From NCBI GenBank assembly GCA_016719385.1, contig JADJZA010000006.1:1-64000 (forward strand): a DNA stretch of 64,000 nt, in the 5' to 3' direction. Position 1 is the stretch's first letter, and every line of letters starts with the position of its first letter. Shown in pieces: positions 1 through 8,286 of this stretch. Origin of the DNA: Candidatus Microthrix subdominans (GTDB lineage: Bacteria > Actinomycetota > Acidimicrobiia > Acidimicrobiales > Microtrichaceae). The notes beneath the pieces were generated by a model. It worked only from the letters and a program-made list of their open reading frames with translations, was not told the DNA's origin and did no database searches. Position numbers and translations under genes: made by a program.

Positions 1-447
1 GGGCAGCGGCGGTTCATGCGACCAGTCGCGCGACGGGTAGTCCGCCAGCAATCTTCCGGCAAGAACAGCGACCGGAGATAGGTCGATCCCGATTGTCTTT
101 GCGCCTGCCCTGGCACCCTCGAGAGGCAGGATGCCACGCCCCGAGAACATGTCGAGCATGACGGGTCGCCGTCCGCCAGTCGAAGCAACCACAAGATCGG
201 CGAGTTCACTCATGGTGTCGGGACTTCCCGACACGATCGCTGCCTCGATGAGCAGTTTGAGCGCAGGATCTGCGGGCAGCATCCCGGTCATGCGGCAGCG
301 CCGTGCCTGAGCGATCGGCCTCGATGCAAACCAGCTGAAGATTGCCTTCTCCAGCTTGCCCGAGCCGACGGCCGATCGACACGCTTTGTCGACGGCGGCC
401 ACTGGGAACCATCGATCAATCATTCGCTCGTTCGCTGTTTCATCCAT
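1..447 (-). CDS. DUF1156-type DNA methylase, N-terminal part (runs off window)
   Basis: Reading leftwards from ATG at 447-445 gives one open frame to the window edge (149 codons). It starts MDETANERMIDRWFPVAAVD and contains SGKLEKAIFSWFASRPIAQA, then DMFSGRGILPLEGARAG and a following IGIDLSPVAVLAGRLL stretch. This N-terminal layout, with the unusual D-M-F-S-G-R-G SAM-binding motif I, is typical of DUF1156-type putative adenine methylases of antiphage islands. The catalytic D/NPPY motif would lie beyond the window. The start overlaps the stop of the upstream helicase frame (ATGGATGA), so the two are probably translated together. This frame is clean although the helicase is not. The family call rests on remembered motifs. 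Confidence 0.7.
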   Translation of the reverse strand, partial: MDETANERMIDRWFPVAAVDKACRSAVGSGKLEKAIFSWFASRPIAQARRCRMTGMLPADPALKLLIEAAIVSGSPDTMSELADLVVASTGGRRPVMLDMFSGRGILPLEGARAGAKTIGIDLSPVAVLAGRLLADYPSRDWSHEPPLP

Positions 448-3400
448 GCCTGGTCTGTTCCTTCAGCTGTGAGAGCTTGATCTGGTAACGCTGGATCCTG
501 CCAGCGCCGTCAGCGAAGACATTGACTGGGTCTTGAACTCTCACCGTTACAGCGGCCTGTTCGGCACAATCGTCGACGACGTACAACCAATAGTCGTCTC
601 GGCGCTGGAGAGCCTGGGCCCACTCGTTCTGCTCAAGCCAAACGGGGCCCATCTGACCAGTGAAACCTTTGACTTCCACGCAGCGCTGCTCGCCAGTGTG
701 CACGTGTCGGGCGAGGAGGTCGTAGCCGACTCCCGCCGTCTGTCTATCGTCGACCGTATAACTCAATGACTCCAGTTCGGCGATGACCTTGGCGACGGCA
801 ACCTTCTCGGCATTTGGTTCGTAGCCGAGTTCGTCAACCGTGACGCCCGCACTCACGTGGGTCCAACCAACGAGGCGAACGGCAGTGGGCTGGACATCTT
901 CGAGCTCCCTCAGCTGCGCAAGGCGCTCCACTTTGAGGCTGGAGAAGGCCCCTTGGCGGGCCTGTCTCTCCTTCCGGAACTCAGCGATCTCCAGAAAGTC
1001 AGTTCTCGAGCTCGTTGTTGCTCGCGCGCTTTGGTCACCCAGCCCAGACGCTCGGCGAACTGACCTTCACCTCGCGCTCAGCGCTTGATTTCGCTGCTGA
1101 CTCGCCGTCGGCGAGTTGAGCTGGCTGGGCTTGGCACCGGCTGGGCCAGCACCTGGCTTGAGGCTCAATAGCGACTCCCAGGAGACTTCAGGCTCCGGCG
1201 CCCGACCACCTGATGAGAACCGGCGAGGGCGCAAAACCTGGTGGACACCGTCGTGCATCCGAACCTCTGCCTCATAGATCAGCAGGGTAATTCGTAAGCG
1301 AGCCGGTATCAACAACCCCCTTGCGCCGAAGCAGTTCGGAGCGTCCCATATCGACAGCTATGCGGACCAGTTCTGCAAACGAATCCTCAGTTGGCCCTAG
1401 GACGGCGACATCTTCGAGGTCGGTAACCCCGTCAGCCTTGGCTTGCTGAACGGCTCCTCCGTCGGCGGCGAAGAGCTTCGATGAACCACCGCCGAGGGCA
1501 GCCGGCAACCGTGTCAATGCCTGCAACCGACGGATCCCGACCGCGGGCCCGGGACTGGTGAGCCAACCCTCTGCAGCCGCAACAGCATCCACGAACCCGT
1601 CGACGATCACCGGGTTGATGGATTCGAGCCGGTCAGCACGGAATCGAGCGTCGGCAGCAACATGGTTCACTTTGGAGCGGAGATGTTTGTCTTCCTTCTC
1701 GAGCGCCTCACCAGCCCGCTTCAGATCAGCAACATCAGGGATATTGATCGTCGCACTTGGATCGGACTGAGCGTTAGACAATACCTGAGGGGAAATCGAA
1801 GTTGGTGCCGAGCGCCTGTTCCGCCGTGGCGTCCAGAAGATCGAAGATGCGACCGCCGGAGGCTCGTCGCAGCCGCTTCGAGATTCTGAAGCATTACCCT
1901 TGCACCCGGCCTTCACGGGTCTCAGGCGCCACGAGGTGATAAATGAACACGTCATTCTTCTGGCCGATGCGGTGCAGCCTTCCCATCCTTTGTTCAAGCC
2001 TGACAAGCGACCAAGGGATATCCCAGTCAAGCATGACGTGCGCGCTCTGTAGATTGATGCCTTCACCGCCGGCATCGGTCGAGACCAGTACTTGAAAGTG
2101 GTTGGCGAGAAAGCCTTGCTGGAGTTCATGGCGCGCTTTGTGATCGACTGCTCCCTCAAGCATCTCGACGCTGAACCCGGCATCTGCAAAGCAGCCGTGA
2201 AGCCACCGCGCCGTGTCAGCGAATTCAGTGAATACCAGCAGCTGACCCTTTCCGGGAGCGATGTCATGCCGATCGAGAATTTCTCGAGCCTTGATCCATT
2301 TCGCTGGCGTGCCACCAAACTCGATGGCGGCCCGAAGCTGGGCCAGCAGGGATTCGACCGCTTCGATCTCGCCCTGCTTGTCTTTCGTGGATGTCGACAA
2401 TCACATCCTCCACCTGTGCCAGTTGTGTGGGATCTTCGAACGCCTCAGACATCGACCGAGCGCCCGCAGGTCTTCCGCCATCGTCTCGGGTATTTGCCGA
2501 CTACCCCGCTTGGCAACCGAACCCGTCACCAGGCAAGGCGCCGCTCCAACGTCGCTTTTACGGCCGGAAGGCACGAGGCAGCACGCTTGCCATAGATGGA
2601 CAGCGCCAAAGTGGAATTCTCGCCATACCACGCCTCTGCGTAGTCCATAACGGCCTCGTATGCGGCGCGCTCAAGTTCACCAAGGCTCACTGCAACCGTC
2701 TCTGCGTAGCGCTCTGGGAACAGGCGCGTGCCGTCGACGTCTCTGAGATCCTCCTTCATACGCCTGAGAAACGTCAATCGACTCGGGCGGAGCGACCCTT
2801 CGTAGTCGCTCTGGTCTGGATCCCAGGGATAGAGCGTTGGGTCGAGGAGATTGCACAGTCCGCGAAGAAGTGCTCCTTCCCCTAGGGGTGGCTGTGAGCA
2901 GCAGGAGATGGTGTGTGCGACTCGCGAGTTCCTGGGCAGCCGCCAGATACCGAGAGGTTGGTGTGAGCCCCGGTGGGCCTCGTCAAACACGGCCAACGAC
3001 CAGGACGCTCTACTTCTCTGCAACCTTACGTCGGACATCGTTGTTGCGGGTGTAGAGATCGATACTCCTCACCCATACGTCGACGCGGATCGAGATCCTT
3101 GGGGTCTCTGGCTGCGCTGGGGTGAGCCTGCTCGCCTGAATCCCAAAGAAGTCCTCAAGCTCCTCCAGCCATTTCTGACGAGGTGAGCAGGCACGACGAC
3201 GATTGTCGGTCCCGGTATCAGCCGCGCCGGCGACCTCGACCAAGTACATGCCCGTCATGATCGTCTTGCCGGTGCCAGGCTCGTCAGCGAGCAAGAATCG
3301 AAGCTGGGGTTGCGGCAACATGTGGTCAAAGACAGCTTCATCCTGATGCGCTGAACTGTTTGGCGGGCCGCGTTGCCAACGCCGCCGACCGAAGACGCGG

Positions 3401-3646
3401 AGAGGCGAACTCCATCCAGCGACCCCAAAGGCCTGCGAGTGCCTTAGCAGGCTGGCCGAGGCCGTCGTTTTCCGGAACGCGCGCTTTGGCCAGCTGTTGC
3501 ACAGTGAGAGTCCGGTCCAGAAGCGACCCCGTAGTTGTCCGGAGAATGAGATCTGCGCCAGTTTCAGTCGCAGTCGCGATTTCGACAGTGACGAGTTCGC
3601 CATCGATATGCAGTCGGTCTCCCCTTAGAGGCAGTCGCTCAGTCAC
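440..3646 (-). pseudogene. SNF2-type helicase with DUF3883-like C-terminus, multiply frameshifted
   Basis: Parts of one large helicase can be followed along the minus strand through at least six or seven frame changes. In order: an N-terminal stretch at 3646-3340; Walker A DEPGTGKT near 3270; a VFDEAHRG Walker B near 2985; the C-terminal helicase domain in 2400-1894 with STDAGGEGINLQ (motif V) and RMGRLHRIGQ (motif VI); a coiled region at 1770-1290; and a C-terminal piece at 931-440 (YDLLARHV, CVEVKGF, WLYVVDD) resembling DUF3883. All expected blocks are present and well conserved, so this is either a recently inactivated gene or a real gene with many base-call indels. The helicase-then-methylase order resembles the drmD-drmMI end of class 1 DISARM and related DUF1156 islands. 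The other DISARM genes are not in the window. Confidence 0.75.
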
Positions 3647-4393
3647 CGGAGTCCACTCCGTCTGGCTGACTAATGACTGCAGTCTGGGTTCGACGCCTAC
3701 GGGTCGATCCGGTTGTCGATGAACGTCTCAAGATCTGGTTCGCATGAAGAGCTTCGCCCAGCCGAACGATGAGCTTGTCGAAGGCCCGATTCACTGTGGT
3801 TCACCGGCTCTGACCTCTTGTCATGTTCCTATTGTGGCCGGTCAGCCCCTGAGCGTCGCGATGCCCGGCGGTTGCCGACTCGATAGGCCACCTGGTTTTC
3901 CTCCGGAGTTATCTCTGGGTACGACGACGTACTCGGTCAGTTGAGGAGCATGGCCCCGGCGCCGTGCGGAGTCTCCTCTCGACCGGTGTTCGGGAAACTT
4001 GGCGAAGAGGCCTGGCGCGCCAACGACCGGAATTAAGCGCGGGCTGCCCGAACGTGCCGAGCTCGTCCGAATACGCATCACGGCCAGGGAAGCGACGGCT
4101 GACGAACCACCCGAGTCGAACGCCGAGGAGGGACCGGAGGTCAAGTGACGCAGCAATGATGGGCGTCCGCTCACTAGTGAAACCACTGGATCCGTCAGCA
4201 AAGAAGAACTGACTTCGTCGACGGCCGAATGGGTGGGGCAGAGGGACAAACCTGCTCCGCTGCGATGTGGACCACCTCGGGCCCGTCGCTCCCGAACTAG
4301 ACCCTCCCAAAAGCAACGTGGTCCTCCTACCCGGTAATCCACAGCGACAAGCTCTGCTCGGCTGCTTCTCCTCAAATAGGAACGCTCTCGTGC
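3647..4393. other. Unassigned 0.75 kb between helicase and small-gene pair
   Basis: Several overlapping open frames exist here on both strands, but none has a convincing ribosome binding site, family motif or actinobacterial protein-like composition. I see no tRNA, clear repeat or terminator. It may be decayed coding sequence of the island or the regulatory region upstream of the helicase operon. Confidence 0.4.
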
Positions 4394-4825
4394 CTACCAG
4401 CTGATGTGGCTGGAAGGGCCAGCGCTGAGCGCTTCCAGCAGGGCGGCTACCTGGGGGTGGTTCGGGTTGCGGTGAGCGGCCCACAAGCAGAACGTGAGCT
4501 GAGCCGCCTCGGTGCGGAGCATGAACGAGGTCTCGCCGGTGGTGCTCCTGCCTTGGCACAGCAGCAGGTCATCCTCGAATAGCTGGGCGGCGTCGATCGC
4601 GTGCCATCCCCAGGAGAGCACCTGGGTCCACGAGCGCATGATCACGTCGTGGCTGGTAGTGGTGACCTCGACGTTCTCGCCCTGGTCCCACCCGGCGCCG
4701 TATCGCCACCACACGACACCGGCGGTGACGGTGAGGGCACGATGTCCGGGCGGGAGCGCTACCGCGGTGGCAACCGCCGGGTAGTCGCCGTCTCTGATCG
4801 ATTGGATCAGCTGGGCGGTGTCCAT
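4394..4825 (-). CDS. Hypothetical protein (143 aa)
   Basis: The frame begins MDTAQLIQSIRDGDYPAVAT and ends SAGPSSHISW. I do not recognise a family. It has no signal peptide or membrane segment, is rich in aromatic residues in the middle (VVWWRYGAGWDQGEN, SWGWHAIDAAQLFEDD), and looks like a small soluble alpha/beta protein. The frame stays open for 67 codons further upstream, but that part overlaps the preceding HNH gene, so I chose the internal ATG at 4825. It lies 29 bp downstream of the HNH nuclease on the same strand and is probably co-transcribed with it. A role as partner or immunity factor for the nuclease is possible but unsupported. Confidence 0.5.
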   Translation of the reverse strand: MDTAQLIQSIRDGDYPAVATAVALPPGHRALTVTAGVVWWRYGAGWDQGENVEVTTTSHDVIMRSWTQVLSWGWHAIDAAQLFEDDLLLCQGRSTTGETSFMLRTEAAQLTFCLWAAHRNPNHPQVAALLEALSAGPSSHISW

Positions 4826-4854
4826 AGTTGGAGGGTACCCGCCGACACTGACAG

Positions 4855-5416
4855 TCACGGTGTGCCGGTGATGGCGCGAACCACGGCCGCCCGTCTTGCG
4901 TCCGCGGGGATGAACAGATCCGGCCAGGCAGGCAACTCGATGTGCTCGCCCCAGCGGGTGAGGTCCAGGTCCCAAGCTGTTCGCCCTCTGCGTGATGCAA
5001 GGTGCTCGGCCTCTGCGATCGCCCACGCAGTCTCATCGTGGGACCAACGATTGAGATGCATGGCCTCCTGCGACAACCTGGCCCTCCAACCCTTCACGGC
5101 GGGCGTAGCCGATGTGTTGGGTGAGGTGGCAGGTGCGACAGAGCGGGACGACCGCAGAGAGAACTTGGCGTTTGGCGGCGATGTCGAAGGTCCAGACTTC
5201 GTGTGTCTCCCACGTGCGCCACCTACCGGCCAGTGCGACCGCCCCACACCATGCGCAGGCACCCCCGGTTGTTCTTCCTGCGGCTCGTCTGAGGCGCTGC
5301 CACCCGTCCGGTTCGATGATGGTCCGTAGCGATGATCCGTAAGTCGACCTGGGGAGCATCGACGGTTGAATGACCACGCTGGTCAGTGACCGTTGGAGCT
5401 GAATTCCGTCGACCAC
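4855..5416 (-). pseudogene. HNH-type nuclease, one frameshift
   Basis: The first frame (5416 to about 5090) contains GGACAWCGAVAL, WETHEVWTFD and VPLCRTCHLTQHIG. This is the CxxC...HEVW...LCxxCH...H pattern of a compact zinc-bound HNH fold. The rest (RWSHDETAWAIAEAEHLASR to the stop at 4855) continues in another frame, so one indel near 5090 splits the gene. Both halves read as normal protein, so the change may be a sequencing error. The expected length is about 185 aa. The start at 5416 is uncertain, because the family usually begins shortly before the STYGSSLR stretch. It probably forms an operon with the 143-aa gene downstream. Confidence 0.6.
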
Positions 5417-5506
5417 TGGTTGCTGTAGTTGCCAGGAAGGCTCGCAACGGCGGGCTGAGGGTCAACCAGCGATGACTGCGAATGCGCCAACCAGGACTGA
5501 CCTGAA

Positions 5507-5530
5507 TCCTGGACAACGTTGAGTCCAGGA
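5507..5530 (-). terminator. Hairpin downstream of secreted repeat protein
   Basis: A perfect 8-bp inverted repeat (TCCTGGAC and GTCCAGGA) encloses an 8-base loop, 34 bp past the stop of the secreted protein gene at 5565. There is no T-run, as is common in high-GC actinobacteria. Confidence 0.5.
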
Positions 5531-5564
5531 GAGCCGTTCAGGGGGATTGTCGGCAAGTAGCGGC

Positions 5565-6494
5565 TCAGCCGGTGAACTTGGGGCTAAGCGGTGCTGGCGC
5601 TGATGGGGAAGAGGGCGGCTCGGCCGGAGAGGACGGCGCTGGCGCCGGGCATCCAACTGCTGGAATGCCGATGATCGGGTCTTGATTCATCAGTGCCTGT
5701 TGACGGCCGCCGACCACCACCTTGGGGTTTTCACCGGTGTCGTTGAAGGTCCGGGCTTCGCCGGGGTCGAGTGAGGCCTCAGTTCCGTTGACGGTGAAGG
5801 TCACCGGCACCGCCACTCGATTGACGACGAAGGTGTCCTTCACCGCCGGATCAGAGTCGGTGCAGGGCTCCTCGTCCACCAATATGCTCAGCGGCCCGAC
5901 GCACCCGATAGCCGGCGTCACGTCCACGGCCTCCTCGCCGCCTTCGGTCACGACGAACGAGGCTTCGAATGGAAGGTCGATCGGGTTGCTCCCAACGTCA
6001 AGCGTTACTGGCTCACCGTCGACGTCCACCTCAACCTGTTCCGGAAGGTTGTTAAGGATGAAGGCTCCAAGGCCGGTCGCTTCGCGATCCGGACATGGGT
6101 CGATGCCGCTCTCTAGGCCGAATCCGCAGCCGTTTGCGGCGGGGATTCCCACATCCGCGCCGCCAACGTTGACTGTCGGTAGCTCGTCGTCGCTCGGGAT
6201 CGGAACTGCGACGGTGCCTCCAGCGGGAATCCCGCTGGTGTCGGCAATCGCCCCCGCGGCAGTGGTGTAGGTGTAACCCAGTTCGGAATCGGAATTGTTG
6301 GTGATGCGCAGGACTCCGGCGCCCGGCACGTCACTCTGACCGGCCCCCGGAGAGCAGGCCGCAATACGGGACAGTGAATAGTCGGCGTCCTGGGCTCCGA
6401 CGGTTGAGGACAAACCGATGGGGAGGGCGACCAGCATCGCGACGGCGGCGGTGGCAGCTCGTCGCAGCCTGCTTATGGTTCCGAGTTGGTTCAT
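5565..6494 (-). CDS. Secreted protein with three degenerate ~70-aa repeats
   Basis: 309 aa. A typical Sec signal peptide spans residues 1-35 (RRAATAAVAMLVALPIGL then cleavage near VGAQ). The mature part holds three related units, each with a short beta-rich segment, a G/D-rich turn and a closing Ile-Pro-Ala/Thr-Pro-Ala...Cys motif. The units start near ACSPG...GVLRITNNSDSE, DPCPDRE...FILNNLPEQVEVDVDG and EPCTDSD...FVVNRVAVPVTFTVNG. Each unit has a Cys near its start and its end, suggesting one disulphide per repeat. A Pro/Ser-rich tail (PSSPAEPPSSPSAP) ends the protein. I do not recognise a family; it resembles small repeat domains of actinobacterial surface proteins. It stands alone, with a hairpin terminator downstream. 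Confidence 0.7.
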   Translation of the reverse strand: MNQLGTISRLRRAATAAVAMLVALPIGLSSTVGAQDADYSLSRIAACSPGAGQSDVPGAGVLRITNNSDSELGYTYTTAAGAIADTSGIPAGGTVAVPIPSDDELPTVNVGGADVGIPAANGCGFGLESGIDPCPDREATGLGAFILNNLPEQVEVDVDGEPVTLDVGSNPIDLPFEASFVVTEGGEEAVDVTPAIGCVGPLSILVDEEPCTDSDPAVKDTFVVNRVAVPVTFTVNGTEASLDPGEARTFNDTGENPKVVVGGRQQALMNQDPIIGIPAVGCPAPAPSSPAEPPSSPSAPAPLSPKFTG

Positions 6495-6630
6495 GGCCCC
6501 TCATTTGGATCGTTGGAATGCTGGCCAACCGCCGAACACTCTGTATTGCGCTCAAGTGTAGTCAGCCGGATACAGGGCGGCACCCGCTGGGCGCGCGGCC
6601 GGTTGTTCCAGTCAGGATCTGAGGCGAGGG

Positions 6631-8286
6631 TCAGCTTGCGCTGTCTGGGAGTTGTTGGGCGGGGTTGAGGTTTCCCCAGATTTGGGTGCGGCGATAGTAG
6701 GCGTGGACGGATTGTTCGGTCTGCCAGCGGCCGTGTTTGATGACCTGTGCCATGGGTGCGCCGTTGTCGAGCATGTCGGTGGCTGACCCGGCGCGTGGGC
6801 TGTGTGAGGTGTAGCGGCCTTTAACTCCAGCGGCAGCGGCTCGTGTGGTGACGATCTCGCTGATCCGTTCCCGGCTGATCGGCAGGAGGCCATCTGTTGT
6901 GGTGTCGAGTTTGGCGATGAGCGGTTCGTGGGGGTGGGGGTCACGGCCGAGGACGGCGGCGTACGTGGCGTGAAGTTCGTCGAGGATCGCTGCTGGGCAG
7001 TGGATTGGGTCGGACTTTCTTGGGGCTCCGATGGTGTGGCCTTTGCCGTGGGGGTCGTTCTTGGCCCGCCTGACGGTGACCTCGACACCGTTGGGGCTGA
7101 TGCGGGTGTCGTCCCAGCGCAGCGCTGCGAGTTCGCCTCCTCGGAGGGTGGCGCCGTAGAGGAACACCAAGACCGCTCGTGCCCGGATGTCTGACCAGGC
7201 CGGCGTTCGCAACGATTCGGATGCGTCAGCGATATCGCGGGTGGTGAGTCCGGCGAGGGTGCTGGTGGTGGCGGGTGTGCCGATGGCTTTGGTGAGGATC
7301 TTGACGATGGCCTGGCGGGTAAGCCTGGCGCCGTCGGGACGCCTGAACACCGGGCCGCGCTGGTGGTGATCGAGTGCCCGGAGTGCCGCTGTGGGACAGA
7401 TCGCAATGGGCAGGCTGTCGGGGAGCGAGATGAGGTCGAGCCCCGTCGCCGAACGACGGCGTTGGACTGCGATGACCGCAGCGTGTTCGGGGTGGCCTGT
7501 CGCCCAGAGGACGTGTTCGCTGTTGAGGCGGGCTGCTTGGCCTGGGGTGATGTGTCCACCGGCGATCAGAACGACGAGTGCGAGGTCTCGTTTGGTGGTG
7601 TTGGGGGTGGCGGCGATGTGGGCGCAGATGGTTCGGATCTGGTGTCCGTGGAGCGGGTCCGATCCGTTGTGGCGGGTCCCGTGGGTCTTGCCGTAGCCGA
7701 CGAGCACCGCCCCGACAGCCGGGTCGGAGGTAGGCGTCGGGAACCCGGCCAGTTCGTGGCGGCGGCTGATCGCTGAGATCGCCTGGCGAAGGTAACCGTG
7801 CTTGAGTGGTGCCAGGTCGGGGTCGTTGTCGCGTTCGCCGGTGATCGGGTTCTTCCGGCCGAAGCGGGCCAGGTAGGCGAGGTAGAGGACGACCGTTTCG
7901 GGCGGGACGGGAACGGTCGCTGAGAGGCCGACGAGATCACAGAACTTGGTGAACGTCCGCCAATGGATCTCGTAGGTGTCGCGGGTTGTTTGGGATCTGG
8001 ATGCGGCGGCGAGTTCGGTGGCGACGCGTGCCAACTCGCCGAGTTGGGGGTTGTCGACAGCGATTCGGCTGAGCCGGTCGTTGAGGGAACCGGCCGGGGT
8101 CCAGGGGTCGTCGGATGCCTGGCTGGTCTGGGGCGCACCCAGGGGTGTCGGAGGGTCGGGTGGGGATGGGAGCGATTTTGGGCCTTTGCACTTGCCGCAG
8201 AAGTCGGAGTCTTGGGCCGGTGGGTTGCCGCATGGTTGGTCGAAACGGTTCGTCCCAGCGCACAGACGTTGGTGTGAGCCGGTCAC
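6631..8286 (-). CDS. Tyrosine recombinase with Cys-rich N-terminus and an extra degenerate catalytic domain
   Basis: 551 aa from a GTG at 8286 that overlaps the stop of the upstream recombinase (GTGA). The upstream open extension is only a shadow of that gene. Order: a four-cysteine cluster (Cys9, 19, 30, 33) that could bind zinc; a SAM-like core-binding domain at about 85-200; a degenerate catalytic-like domain at about 205-355 where the usual G-x-R-x-x-E is replaced by GGHITPGQAARL and no H-x-x-R is present; then a full catalytic domain with Arg382 (GATLRGGEL), Lys409, His495/Arg498 (SHSPRAG), His518 and Tyr530/531 (HAYYRR). All catalytic residues of the tyrosine recombinase family are visible in the last domain. 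It is probably produced in fixed ratio with its larger neighbour and acts with it in integration or excision. Confidence 0.85.
   Translation of the reverse strand: MTGSHQRLCAGTNRFDQPCGNPPAQDSDFCGKCKGPKSLPSPPDPPTPLGAPQTSQASDDPWTPAGSLNDRLSRIAVDNPQLGELARVATELAAASRSQTTRDTYEIHWRTFTKFCDLVGLSATVPVPPETVVLYLAYLARFGRKNPITGERDNDPDLAPLKHGYLRQAISAISRRHELAGFPTPTSDPAVGAVLVGYGKTHGTRHNGSDPLHGHQIRTICAHIAATPNTTKRDLALVVLIAGGHITPGQAARLNSEHVLWATGHPEHAAVIAVQRRRSATGLDLISLPDSLPIAICPTAALRALDHHQRGPVFRRPDGARLTRQAIVKILTKAIGTPATTSTLAGLTTRDIADASESLRTPAWSDIRARAVLVFLYGATLRGGELAALRWDDTRISPNGVEVTVRRAKNDPHGKGHTIGAPRKSDPIHCPAAILDELHATYAAVLGRDPHPHEPLIAKLDTTTDGLLPISRERISEIVTTRAAAAGVKGRYTSHSPRAGSATDMLDNGAPMAQVIKHGRWQTEQSVHAYYRRTQIWGNLNPAQQLPDSAS

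Noticed and set aside
3842..4559. Two overlapping 177- and 216-aa minus-strand frames
   Set aside because: Low-complexity Arg/Ser/Pro sequence, no start signal and no recognisable domain.
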